Positions 35,985 through 44,109 of a stretch of 64,000 bases of DNA are shown here, in pieces (position 1 is the first letter of the stretch; every line of letters starts with the position of its first letter). Made by a program: the position numbers and the translations under genes. The stretch lies in contig NZ_JAPNKC010000001.1 of assembly GCF_026626705.1 (NCBI RefSeq), positions 558,001 to 622,000 of the forward strand. The letters are read 5' to 3'. The notes under the pieces are model-generated. The model saw only the letters and a list, made by a program, of their open reading frames with translations, ran no database searches and was not told the DNA's origin. This DNA is from Pyxidicoccus sp. MSG2. Lineage in GTDB: Bacteria > Myxococcota > Myxococcia > Myxococcales > Myxococcaceae.

Positions 35985-36340
35985 GACAGCGGTCCCTCTA
36001 TCACCGGGCGCACTTCCACGGAGCCGGCGCCCTCCAACATGGGGCAGCCCTTCGACAGCTCCACGGCCTGCTCCAGGTTCTTCGCCTCGACGACGATGAA
36101 GCCCAGGACCAGGTCCTTGGACTCGGCGTAGGGCCCGTCGGTGACCACCTTCTTCTTCCCACGGACCACCGCGCCCGAGCGCTCGAGCGGCTGCCCGGGG
36201 TCTTTCAGGTGCCCCTTGGCTTCCAGCTCGCGTATCCACGCCAGCCATGCCTGCATGCTCCGCTGCGCGCGCTCGGGCGTTCCCATGGCCTCGCGCTGGT
36301 CCGCCTCGGTGGTCCGGAATAGATAGATGAACCCACTCAT
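35981..36340 (-). CDS. YCII-related DGPF-domain protein
   Basis: 119 residues from ATG 36340 (MSGFIYLFRTTEAD). The sequence caggaggtcattcc before it is a strong ribosome site. The family's DGPF-type motif appears as VVTDGPYAESKDLVLGF, with an RAQRSMQAWLAW helix before it. DGPF proteins are the usual companions of ECF42 sigma factors and may sense or regulate them, though the chemistry is unproven. It is the first gene of the operon, so its promoter, which may itself be ECF42-dependent, lies in the 90 bases above. Confidence 0.9.
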   Translation of the reverse strand: MSGFIYLFRTTEADQREAMGTPERAQRSMQAWLAWIRELEAKGHLKDPGQPLERSGAVVRGKKKVVTDGPYAESKDLVLGFIVVEAKNLEQAVELSKGCPMLEGAGSVEVRPVIEGPLS

Positions 36341-36430
36341 GGAATGACCTCCTGTGTCGCACCCACTGTCGGGTGCTTTCAGGCCCTCAACGTGTGAGCG
36401 GACAGCCTCCGGACATCTATTTTCAGCCAC

Positions 36431-38629
36431 TCAGGTCGCCGAGAGCACCTCGCGCAGCCGGACGATGTCCACGGGCTTCACCACGTGCTCGTCGAAGCCG
36501 GCCTGGATGGCGCGAGCCCGGTCCTCCTTCAGGCCGTAGCCCGTCAGGGCAATGAGCCGCGGCCCGTGCCCGGTCTCGGCGGACGCACGCAGCGCCCGGG
36601 CCACCGAGTAGCCGTCCAGCCCCGGCAGGCCGATGTCCAGGAGGACGACGTCGGGCCGCAGCTCGCGCGCCTTCTCCAGTCCAGACGGGCCGTCCTCCGC
36701 CTCGTGGACCGTGTGGCCATCCGCCTCCAGCAGCTCGCGCACCAACTGTCGGCTGTCGGCGTGGTCCTCCACCAGCAGGATGCGGCGCGCAACACCGGGG
36801 CCCGCCGCACCGGCCCTCGGCTGCGGCGCCTCCGCCACCCCGCCCCGCGGCAGGCGCACCGTGAAGGTGCTCCCGCTCGAGGCGCCCTCGCTGCGCGCCT
36901 CCACGGTGCCGCCGTGCAGCTCCACCAGGCGCTTCACCAGAGTGAGCCCCACGCCCAGTCCACCCTGTGAGCGGTCCAGGGTGCGGTCCGCCTGGAAGAA
37001 CAAATCGAAGACGCGCGGCAGCACCTCCGGCGGCAGGCCCACGCCGGAGTCGGAGACCTCCAGCACCACGTGCTCCGCCTCCACGTGCGTGCGCACGGTG
37101 ACGCGGCCTCCGTCCGGCGTGTACTTGAGGGCGTTGGACACCAGGTTGGTGACCACCTGGACGAGGCGGTTCTCATCGCCTTCCATCACCGCCGGCCCGG
37201 CCTTCACGTCGAGCTGGTGTGACTGCGTCCTCCCGGAGGACTCGAGCGCGGCGACGGCGCGGTGCACGCACTCGCCCAGGTCCATGGTGCCCTTCTGAAG
37301 GGTGATGCGGCCGCTGCTGACGCGGGCCACGTCGAGCAGGTCATCCACCAGCCGGGCCAGGTGGAAGGCCTGCCGCTCCACCAGCGCCCGGGTCCGCTCG
37401 CGGCGCGCGTCGTCGCGGGCGATGGAGAGCACCTTCACGCCGCTGGTGATGGCGGACAGGGGGTTGCGCAGCTCGTGCCCCAACATGGCCAGGAACTGGT
37501 CCTTGGCGCGGTTGGTGGCCTCGGCCTCGGCGCGCGCGGCCTCGGCCTCGCGCATCTTCGCGCGCAGGGCCTCCTCCCGCTCGGCCACCAGCGCAGTGGT
37601 GCGCGCGAGCGCCACCCTCACCTCCTCCAATTCGGAGATGCCGGTGGTGGGCATGCGCGTGAAGGCAGCGGGGGTCGCCGCGCTGTCCGTCGCCGCGCGG
37701 GCCAGGGCTCGAAGTGGGTGGGTGATGCGACGCCCCATCAGCGTTGCCCAGCCCGCGGCGACGGCACAGCACACCAGCCCTGCCACCAGCAGCGCGAGGA
37801 ACGAGCGCTCCATGGGAGCCGAGAAGATGGCCCGCGGCGCGGAGAAGACCATGGTCCAGGGCACCACCTGCGAGCGCGCCACCGCCGAGTAGGCCTTCAT
37901 GCCGTCCGCCGTCACCGAGGGGAAGAAGCCCTCACTCCCGGCCGCGTGCATGCTCTCGATGAACGCCGCGGGCGCCGTCGTACCGACGAAGCGGTCCGCG
38001 GCGCGGCTGCGCGAGAGGATGACGCCCTCTTCGTCCACCAGCGTGCCGACCCAATCCGTGGGGATGCGCTGCTCGGTCCAGAGCTTGTCGAAGTGCCGCA
38101 TCGAGTAGTGCGCCAGCAGGACGGCGGCGATGCGCTCCCCGCTGAGCACCGGCATCGCCACCACCACCGTGGGCGGCCCCTGCATGCGCTTGAAGGGATA
38201 GTCCGCGATGACCGGGCGTCCCGTCTCCAGCACCCTTCGCAGATAGGGACGGTCGACCGGCCTGGAGACGCTCTCTCCGAATGGCTGGTCCGTGCTGAAG
38301 TGCGTCCGTCCGTCCACGTCCACCAGCGCCAGCGACGTCCAGGGCTGGCTCGAGTGCACGACGGCCCTGCACGTCGCGTAGAAGGTCTTCAGGTCGCCGC
38401 GCGACAGGGGTTCAGAGTGGGAGAGGACCTCCAGCGCGCGGATGGACTGCCCCAATTCGCGGTCCACCGCCAGCGCCAGGGCCCGGGCCGTCTCGCGCAT
38501 GCCCTGCTCACGGGCCGCGCGCTGCGAGGCGGCGAAGCGGTCCAGGACTGCCGCCGTGAAGACGACCAGGGGGATGAGCAGCCCGAGCGCGAGCCAGGCC
38601 AGGTGGAACCGTAACGGACGCGCCTTCAT
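36431..38629 (-). CDS. Hybrid sensor histidine kinase / response regulator with Cache sensor
   Basis: 732 residues from ATG 38629 (MKARPLRFHLAWLALG). Membrane segment 1 is WLALGLLIPLVVFTAAVL, and the second lies near residue 285 (FLALLVAGLVCCAVAAGW). Between them is a periplasmic double-Cache-like sensor (ESVSRPVDRPYLRRVLETG). A HAMP-type linker (RRITHPLRALARAA) and coiled coil lead into HisKA with LGHELRNPLSA, HATPase with NALKYTPDGG and GLGVGLTLV, and a C-terminal receiver with the phosphoacceptor Asp in DVVLLDIGLPGLDG. It would sense an extracellular ligand and pass phosphate to its own receiver. No separate output protein is adjacent. Confidence 0.9.
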   Translation of the reverse strand: MKARPLRFHLAWLALGLLIPLVVFTAAVLDRFAASQRAAREQGMRETARALALAVDRELGQSIRALEVLSHSEPLSRGDLKTFYATCRAVVHSSQPWTSLALVDVDGRTHFSTDQPFGESVSRPVDRPYLRRVLETGRPVIADYPFKRMQGPPTVVVAMPVLSGERIAAVLLAHYSMRHFDKLWTEQRIPTDWVGTLVDEEGVILSRSRAADRFVGTTAPAAFIESMHAAGSEGFFPSVTADGMKAYSAVARSQVVPWTMVFSAPRAIFSAPMERSFLALLVAGLVCCAVAAGWATLMGRRITHPLRALARAATDSAATPAAFTRMPTTGISELEEVRVALARTTALVAEREEALRAKMREAEAARAEAEATNRAKDQFLAMLGHELRNPLSAITSGVKVLSIARDDARRERTRALVERQAFHLARLVDDLLDVARVSSGRITLQKGTMDLGECVHRAVAALESSGRTQSHQLDVKAGPAVMEGDENRLVQVVTNLVSNALKYTPDGGRVTVRTHVEAEHVVLEVSDSGVGLPPEVLPRVFDLFFQADRTLDRSQGGLGVGLTLVKRLVELHGGTVEARSEGASSGSTFTVRLPRGGVAEAPQPRAGAAGPGVARRILLVEDHADSRQLVRELLEADGHTVHEAEDGPSGLEKARELRPDVVLLDIGLPGLDGYSVARALRASAETGHGPRLIALTGYGLKEDRARAIQAGFDEHVVKPVDIVRLREVLSAT

Positions 38630-38844
38630 CGACCTGCTTCCAGAAGTGACTCGAGCATGAGGGAGGTCGGCGCCACCGTGCGGCGGCGCCCCGCGCATCC
38701 TGCCCGGCTTCGGAGCCTCCACCTACCCTCCCGAGCGAGACTGGCACGGGTTGAACAGTCCGCCGCGAGCCGGCCCCCAGCAGGCGCACGTCCATCCGCG
38801 ATATCCTGAGGCCCATCCCGCCCGAGCGGGAAGAAGGGGTCGCC

Positions 38845-39564
38845 GTGAGACACGCACCATGGATGCTGAGTGCCGCACTCACGGTGCTGGCCGGCTGCGC
38901 GCCCACCACGTTGAGCCCCATGGGCATCCGGATGGTGCCCGGCAGCCTGGACCACGTGACGGCGCGCGCCGGCCTGCGCACCGGGCCCCGGTTGACGGTG
39001 CCCCTCCAGGCCCCCGAGGACTTCGAGGGCAACCGCGCGCCCTTCTCCTCGCCCCAGTGGAGCGTGGCATACGACGCGGACCTCCTCATTCCGGTGAGCG
39101 CCAACACCCGCGTGCACGTCGGCTTCCAGGGCGAGGTGGGCTGCGACGAAATCGAGGCCACCTGCCCCGTCCCCGTGCCCGGCTACGGCCTGTCCATGGG
39201 CCTGTCCCACTACTTCCAGCTCGGCGACGTGAGCATCGCTCCCGCGGTGATACTGCGCGGGGCCACGGACTTCGGCCTGGGCACGGTGGGAGGCCCCGGC
39301 AGCATGATGGGCGTGGAGGGCTCCCTATCGCTCGCGGTGCACCAGGACGACACGGTGCTGGGGGTGGTGCCCTTCCTCGGCGTGCACCGGCTCATCATCT
39401 CGGACCGCACGGCGTCGGCCACCTACGGCGGACTGGCGTTCGCGGGCCACTTCGAATTGGGCGACGGAGAGTTCATCGAGCTCACCGCCGGCGCCGGCCG
39501 CGTGGACATGCGCGGAGTGGAACCCTGGTGGGCGCCCATCTTCGGCATCCGTGGCGGCCCCTGA
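38845..39564 (+). CDS. Predicted outer-membrane-type lipoprotein
   Basis: 239 residues from a GTG at 38845 (ATG 38863 is also possible). The signal peptide ends in the lipobox VLAGC. The mature chain is rich in Gly and alternating strands (VHVGFQGEVGC, LSMGLSHYFQLGDVSI, GLAFAGHFELGDGEFI), consistent with a small beta barrel or jelly roll on the outer membrane. Two cysteines (GCDEIEATC) may form a loop disulfide. No family recognised. It faces away from the hybrid kinase; the 215 bases between them hold both promoters. Confidence 0.65.
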   Translation: MRHAPWMLSAALTVLAGCAPTTLSPMGIRMVPGSLDHVTARAGLRTGPRLTVPLQAPEDFEGNRAPFSSPQWSVAYDADLLIPVSANTRVHVGFQGEVGCDEIEATCPVPVPGYGLSMGLSHYFQLGDVSIAPAVILRGATDFGLGTVGGPGSMMGVEGSLSLAVHQDDTVLGVVPFLGVHRLIISDRTASATYGGLAFAGHFELGDGEFIELTAGAGRVDMRGVEPWWAPIFGIRGGP

Positions 39565-39649
39565 GTCCGAGGACAACGTCGACTGCCGCATGGTTGCCGG
39601 GCCGGCGCGTTGACGCTCTCGCGAACGGGGGCGCACAGTCAGCCACGCC

Positions 39650-40075
39650 ATGAGCATGAATACCCCTTCGTATCAGGCGTGGCTGGAGTCCTTCGCCGCC
39701 GAGCACGGCGCCTCCGCGGGCACCATCCACGTGCAGCGCGGAGCGGACCTGGAGTTGGTGGCGGCCCTCAACATCCCACCGCCCGTGCTGAATGCCGTCC
39801 GCCACGTGCCGCACGGCAAGGGCATGGCCGGGCTGGCACAGGTGCGCAGGGCGCCGGTGCAGACGTGCAACCTGAAGGAGGACGACACCGGCCGCATCAA
39901 GCCGGGCGCGAAGGCCGTGGATGCGCGCGCGGCGGTGGCGCTGCCCGTGCTGGACGACACGGGACAGGTGCGCGCGGTGGTGGGCATCGCCTTCATGGCG
40001 GAGGGAGAGCTTCCCGCCGAGCGCGAGCAGTCGTTGATGTCCGCAGCGGCCCGGCTCCCCCTCGGGGATGCATGA
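39650..40075 (+). CDS. Stand-alone GAF-domain protein
   Basis: 141 residues from ATG 39650 (MSMNTPSYQAWLESF). The chain is one GAF domain: AGTIHVQRGADLELVAALNI for the first strands, then GKGMAGLAQVRRAPVQTCNL, and VDARAAVALPVLDDTG for the last part of the sheet. GAF domains bind small ligands such as cyclic nucleotides. Without a linked kinase or cyclase it may act on a partner protein. It overlaps the next gene by eight bases, so the pair is cotranscribed. Confidence 0.8.
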   Translation: MSMNTPSYQAWLESFAAEHGASAGTIHVQRGADLELVAALNIPPPVLNAVRHVPHGKGMAGLAQVRRAPVQTCNLKEDDTGRIKPGAKAVDARAAVALPVLDDTGQVRAVVGIAFMAEGELPAEREQSLMSAAARLPLGDA

Positions 40076-40760
40076 GCCCGCACGGCGGCTGACGCCCCCG
40101 GAGACACAGCGAGCACGCGCCGTGGCGGGCTGGGTGGCCTTCTGCGCGCTGCTGCTGGCACTCGTGCTGGTGCCCTTCGCCCTCTTCGGCGCCGACGTGG
40201 ACGCGGTGGCCGAGCGGTTCCTCTCCGCGCGCCCTCCGGCGTGGCAGGTGTCACTGGTGCTGGGGGGCCTCCTGGCCGGAGACATCCTCCTGCCCGTTCC
40301 CTCCAGCCTCGTGAGCACCGCGGCCGGAGGACTGCTGGGCTTCTGGGGCGGACTGGCCACCAACTGGTTGGGGATGATGGTGGCCTGCGTGCTGGGCTAC
40401 GGACTGGGCGCGCGAGCCGGGCGGTCGGCGCTGCGGCGCATGGCGGGCGACGCGGAGGTGGAGCGGCTGGCACGCGCCTCCGAGCGACTGGGCCCCTGGT
40501 TCCTGCTGGTGTTCCGCGCGGTACCGGTGCTGGCGGAGGCCTCCGTCGTCTTCGCGGGCACCAGCCACATGTCCCGGCGGAGCTTCTTCACGGTGTGCGC
40601 ATTGTCCAACCTGGGCGTGTCCGCCACGTACGCGGCCCTCGGCGCCGCGGCGGCACGGCTGGAGTCCTTCCTCGTCCTCTTCGCGGGCATGGTGCTGGTG
40701 CCCGGCCTGGCGCTCGCGTGGGTGCGCCGCCGGAGCCGTGTGCCCGCGACTTCACGCTGA
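40068..40760 (+). CDS. VTT-domain (DedA/SNARE-associated) membrane protein
   Basis: 230 residues from ATG 40068. Multiple membrane segments include VAFCALLLALVLVPFALF, WQVSLVLGGLLAG and LVLFAGMVLVPGLALAW. The VTT signature reads LLPVPSSLVSTAAGGLLGFW with a re-entrant loop and FRAVPVLAEASVVFAG near residue 155, where the conserved Arg and Glu of the family lie. DedA/VTT proteins flip or transport undecaprenyl phosphate or other lipids. It is coupled to the GAF gene, eight bases overlapping, but a functional link is not obvious. Confidence 0.8.
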   Translation: MHEPARRLTPPETQRARAVAGWVAFCALLLALVLVPFALFGADVDAVAERFLSARPPAWQVSLVLGGLLAGDILLPVPSSLVSTAAGGLLGFWGGLATNWLGMMVACVLGYGLGARAGRSALRRMAGDAEVERLARASERLGPWFLLVFRAVPVLAEASVVFAGTSHMSRRSFFTVCALSNLGVSATYAALGAAAARLESFLVLFAGMVLVPGLALAWVRRRSRVPATSR

Positions 40761-40859
40761 GTCCGAAGCGCCCGCACGGGTGAGCTTGCGGGGCGCAGGC
40801 CGAGCAATCGGCACTACGTTCGGCCGTCCTGAAGGCACAGCCCGGAGACCCCCTGCACG

Positions 40860-42326
40860 ATGTTGTTCCCGACCCTCGTCATTGGACTTTCGCTCACCGC
40901 CACCAACCCCTGGGCGCAGATGGCGGAGCAGGACCTGAAGGCCATGCGCCAGGCCATCCTGGAGAACCACCCGGGGCCGGTGGACCCGCTCAACCCGTCC
41001 TTCAAGCAGTGGCTGGACGGAGGCTATCGGCAGGCGCTCACCCGCGCCCGGCAGGCCCGCTCCTTCGGTGGCTATGACTTCGCCATCCGCTACTACGCCG
41101 CGGGCTTCCGGGACGGCCACCTGCGTGCGGGCGCCTATGTCGCGCCTCTCCGCGCGTCCTGGCCCGGGTTCATCCTCTCGCTGCGACAGGGCCGGTATGT
41201 CGTCGCCAGCGTGGACGACAAGGACCCGGCGCAGGACACGCTGCCCGCCGTGGGCAGCGAGCTGCTCGACTGCGACGGCCGGGCCGCGCAGAAGATGCTG
41301 GAGCAGGACGTGCTGCCCTTCGCCGCTGGCGCGGACATCGAGTCGCTGCGGATGAAGATCACCCCCAGCCTGCTGCAGGACGTGGGCAACCCCGAGGTGA
41401 AGCCGCCGTCACAGTGCCGCGTGAAGACGGGCACCGAGGTGCGCACGGTGGCGCTGCGCTACCGGCCCATTCCCACGGAGGAGCACGAGAAGAAGCTGCA
41501 GGCCGCGGCGTTCGGCCCGACGCCTTCCTTCGGCACGCACACGTTTGGCAAGGCAGGCGTCTGGGTCTCCATCCCCACCTTCGGTCCGCGCGAGGGCTCC
41601 GCCGACTTCGAGGCCATGCGCTCGCTGGCGGAGCAGGCCGGCTCCTGGCGGAGCGCGGAGGTGCTGGTGTTCGACGTGCGCGGCAACACCGGCGGCAACT
41701 CGGCGTGGGGCAAGCAGCTGGCGCAGGGGCTCTTCGGGGAGGAGCTGGTCAAGGCGCGCTCCGAGGACGACCCGAAGGCCCGCGCCGTCTACGTGGACTG
41801 GCGGGCCTCGGCGGACAACGTGCGCTACCTCGGGGAGATGACCGCGCAGCTCGGGCGTCAGTTCGGCAAGGACAGCCGCGAGGAGAAGTGGGCAGGCGCT
41901 GTCACCCAGGGCCTCACCGAGGCGCGCCGCCGGGGTCAGCCCCTCTGGAGTGAGAAGGAAGAAGCCTCCTCCACCCCGCCCGCCACGGAGCCCGCCAATC
42001 CCGTGCGCACGCGCGTGTATCTGCTCACGGACGGCCGCTGCGGCAGCGCGTGCCTGGACTTCGCCGACCTGATGTTGAGCCTGCCCGGCGTCACGCATGT
42101 GGGCCTGCCCACCTCCGCGGACTCCGTCTACATGGAGGTCCGCGTGGTGGACCTTCCGTCGGGCACGACGCGAATCATCGTCCCCATCAAGGTCTACCGG
42201 AATCGTCCGCGCGGCCACAACGAGCCGTATGTCCCGGCGCGCCGCTTCGACGGCGACATCGGTGACACGGCCGCCGTGGAGCACTGGCTGCTGGAGCAGG
42301 ACGCCGCGCGGGCCTCCGCGAACTGA
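40860..42326 (+). CDS. Secreted S41-family (tail-specific protease-like) peptidase
   Basis: 488 residues. A signal peptide ends TNPWAQ. Residues 100-200 contain a PDZ-like segment (LPAVGSELLDCDGRAAQKML). The S41 core begins at VWVSIPTFGP and includes VLVFDVRGNTGGNS, where S41 members place oxyanion residues, and DGRCGSACLDFADLM near residue 395, where a catalytic Ser precedes the helix. A lysine partner is not obvious. The likely role is cleavage of misfolded or secreted proteins outside the cytoplasm. It is monocistronic. Confidence 0.8.
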   Translation: MLFPTLVIGLSLTATNPWAQMAEQDLKAMRQAILENHPGPVDPLNPSFKQWLDGGYRQALTRARQARSFGGYDFAIRYYAAGFRDGHLRAGAYVAPLRASWPGFILSLRQGRYVVASVDDKDPAQDTLPAVGSELLDCDGRAAQKMLEQDVLPFAAGADIESLRMKITPSLLQDVGNPEVKPPSQCRVKTGTEVRTVALRYRPIPTEEHEKKLQAAAFGPTPSFGTHTFGKAGVWVSIPTFGPREGSADFEAMRSLAEQAGSWRSAEVLVFDVRGNTGGNSAWGKQLAQGLFGEELVKARSEDDPKARAVYVDWRASADNVRYLGEMTAQLGRQFGKDSREEKWAGAVTQGLTEARRRGQPLWSEKEEASSTPPATEPANPVRTRVYLLTDGRCGSACLDFADLMLSLPGVTHVGLPTSADSVYMEVRVVDLPSGTTRIIVPIKVYRNRPRGHNEPYVPARRFDGDIGDTAAVEHWLLEQDAARASAN

Positions 42327-42440
42327 TTCAGGGCGAGGGAAGACGCTGCACTCTCCCTCCGCGTGGCGGACTCGCGGAATGAACCTTCCTTCCACCACTG
42401 TCGGCCGCCAGTGCCCCCCAACAGGGTGTGCAGGAGTGGC

Positions 42441-42680
42441 TCACTCTTCCCGCAGCGTGAAGCTCCATGCACCGGTCCGGAACGAGCCGTCCGTGGACAT
42501 GAACACGGTATAGGTGCCTGTCACCGGAGCGGTGAACCGGTACCGCAGCGACGTGTGGTCCGGCGCGTAGGCCACCGCCGAGGCGAGCGCGCGGAGGGAG
42601 CGACCGTCCGGCTCTGCGAGCGATGGGGGCTCATCGTCCGTCCTGCCACCCTCGGGACGCCCGGTCCGATTTGCTTGACC
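42441..42680 (-). pseudogene. C-terminal remnant of an exported protein
   Basis: An open minus-strand frame of 79 codons with a stop (TGA) immediately upstream and no start codon before its last quarter. It translates into believable protein: DDEPPSLAEPDGRSLRAL, then YAPDHTSLRYRFTAPVTG, then TYTVFMSTDGSFRTGAW and a closing SFTLREE. The beta-rich pattern resembles the end of a pre-peptidase C-terminal-type domain from a secreted enzyme. The rest of the gene is missing, apparently replaced by the MarR-pirin operon whose promoter borders it. It is too short to function. Confidence 0.5.
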
Positions 42681-42700
42681 TCAAGAATCTTGATGTTAAG
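42681..42700 (+). promoter_or_regulatory. Candidate MarR operator upstream of the MarR-pirin operon
   Basis: Two overlapping inverted repeats lie 9-28 bases before the marR-type start: TCAAG-AAT-CTTGA (42681-42693, perfect) and CTTGA-TG-TTAAG (42689-42700, one mismatch). This is the size and shape of a MarR dimer site and stands out as AT-rich in a GC-rich genome. Binding here would block transcription, giving autoregulation, which is usual for the family. Not experimentally known. Confidence 0.6.
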
Positions 42701-42709
42701 ACATCTGCC

Positions 42710-43225
42710 ATGAAGAGCGCCACGCCGAAGAAGGGAGCCGCTGACGTCTCGGGCACGCACCTGTGGCTCGTGATGATGAAGGCGCATCGGACGCTCGAGC
42801 GCCTGGCCATCCACAGCATCGAGTCGTCCGAGGTGGGGCTCTCCGACTTCGCGGTCCTGGAGATGCTCCTCCACAAGGGAGCCCAGCCCGTCAACGAGAT
42901 CGGCCGGCGGGTCGGACTCACCAGCGGGGCGATCACCACGGCCGTGGACCGGCTGGCGGCTCGCGGCCTGGTCGCGCGCGAGGCCCACCCGAGCGACAGG
43001 CGGGCGCGCATCGTCCGGCTGACAGCAGCGGGCGAAGCGCAGGCGGCCGAGGTCTTCTCCGCTCACAAGGCCGCGATGGACCTGGCCGCGAGCGGGCTCT
43101 CGAAGACCGAGCGCGCGACGCTCATCCAGTTGCTCAAGAAGCTCGGCATCTCCGCCGGAAACCCAGCACCCCGGCATTCGGAGGCAGACCATGTTGGCAC
43201 GTCCGCTTCAGCACCCCGTCCGTGA
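42710..43225 (+). CDS. MarR-family transcriptional regulator
   Basis: 171 residues from ATG 42710 (MKSATPKKGAADVSG). A winged helix-turn-helix is shown by LSDFAVLEMLLHKGAQPVN, then VGLTSGAITTAVDRLAARG for the recognition helix, and VAREAHPSDRRARIVRLTA for the wing with the family's DRR pattern. It probably represses its own operon through the palindromes at 42681-42700 and releases on binding a small phenolic or oxidant ligand. It overlaps the pirin gene by 35 bases. Confidence 0.9.
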   Translation: MKSATPKKGAADVSGTHLWLVMMKAHRTLERLAIHSIESSEVGLSDFAVLEMLLHKGAQPVNEIGRRVGLTSGAITTAVDRLAARGLVAREAHPSDRRARIVRLTAAGEAQAAEVFSAHKAAMDLAASGLSKTERATLIQLLKKLGISAGNPAPRHSEADHVGTSASAPRP

Positions 43226-44036
43226 GATCCTCTACCGCACGAGCGGGCACCCACACGGCCCCATCACCCGGCTGATGAGCCCCGGTGACCTCGGCGAGCT
43301 CATCAAGCCCTTCGTCTTCCTCGACCTCTTCGGCTTCGACGGCCGGTATGCGCCCACGCCCATGGACTTCGGGTGGCACCCGCACTCGGGCATCGCCACG
43401 GTGACGGTGATGCTCGAAGGCAGCGTCCGCTACGCCGAGACCACCGGGAAGCAAGGCATCATGCCGGCCGGAAGCGTCGAATGGATGCGCGCGGGCGGCG
43501 GAGTCTGGCACACCGGCGCTCCCGAGCTGGGGCGCGTCAGGGGGTTCCAGCTCTGGGTCGCCCTGCCGCCAGAGCTCGAGAACGCAGCCAACGCCAGTCA
43601 CTACGTGATGCCGGAGGACGTGCCCACCGAGGGTCCGGCCCGCGTCATTCTCGGAGCGTATGGCGGACTGCAGAGCCCCATCGCCGCGCCCCCGATGAAC
43701 TACCTGTCGGTCAGCCTGAAGGCAGGCGAGCGTTGGACCTACCACCCTCCCCAGGGACACACGGTGGCCTGGGTTGCCGTGCACGAAGGCGTGCTGCGTG
43801 CCCCCTCGCCCATCCCGAGCGGCGAGCTCGCAATCTTCGAGCCCTCGGAGAGGTCCATCGACTTCGTCGCCGAGGGCGCCACGGTCTTCGTGCTCGGCTC
43901 CGCGGCGAAGCATCCGCACGACCTCGTCCTCGGGAACTACTCGGTGCACACCAGCGCCGACGCCCTGCGCCAGGGGGAGGCGGAGATTCGCCGCATCGGC
44001 CATCAGCTCCGGGCGAACGGAACACTGAGGCGCTGA
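43191..44036 (+). CDS. Pirin family protein
   Basis: 281 residues from ATG 43191. The N-terminal cupin domain carries the pirin metal ligands in DFGWHPHSGI (two His), the next His in GGGVWHTG, and Glu in the strand between (SVEWMRAG). The C-terminal domain is a second, ligand-poor cupin. Bacterial pirins oxidise quercetin or act as redox switches; which one applies is not shown. Expressed with the overlapping MarR gene, a common arrangement that suggests response to aromatic or oxidative stress. Confidence 0.9.
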   Translation: MLARPLQHPVREILYRTSGHPHGPITRLMSPGDLGELIKPFVFLDLFGFDGRYAPTPMDFGWHPHSGIATVTVMLEGSVRYAETTGKQGIMPAGSVEWMRAGGGVWHTGAPELGRVRGFQLWVALPPELENAANASHYVMPEDVPTEGPARVILGAYGGLQSPIAAPPMNYLSVSLKAGERWTYHPPQGHTVAWVAVHEGVLRAPSPIPSGELAIFEPSERSIDFVAEGATVFVLGSAAKHPHDLVLGNYSVHTSADALRQGEAEIRRIGHQLRANGTLRR

Positions 44037-44065
44037 CCCCAGGGCCGCGAGAGCCCCGCGCACCG

Positions 44066-44092
44066 AGATTCTTCCACGCGGAGGAAGAGTCT
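44066..44092. terminator. Candidate bidirectional terminator hairpin
   Basis: A ten-base stem (AGATTCTTCC with GGAAGAGTCT, one G-T pair) around a seven-base loop lies between the convergent pirin and metallopeptidase genes. There is no strong T run on either side, so efficiency is uncertain. Confidence 0.4.
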
Positions 44093-44109
44093 CTGCCGCC
44101 GCTCCTCGC

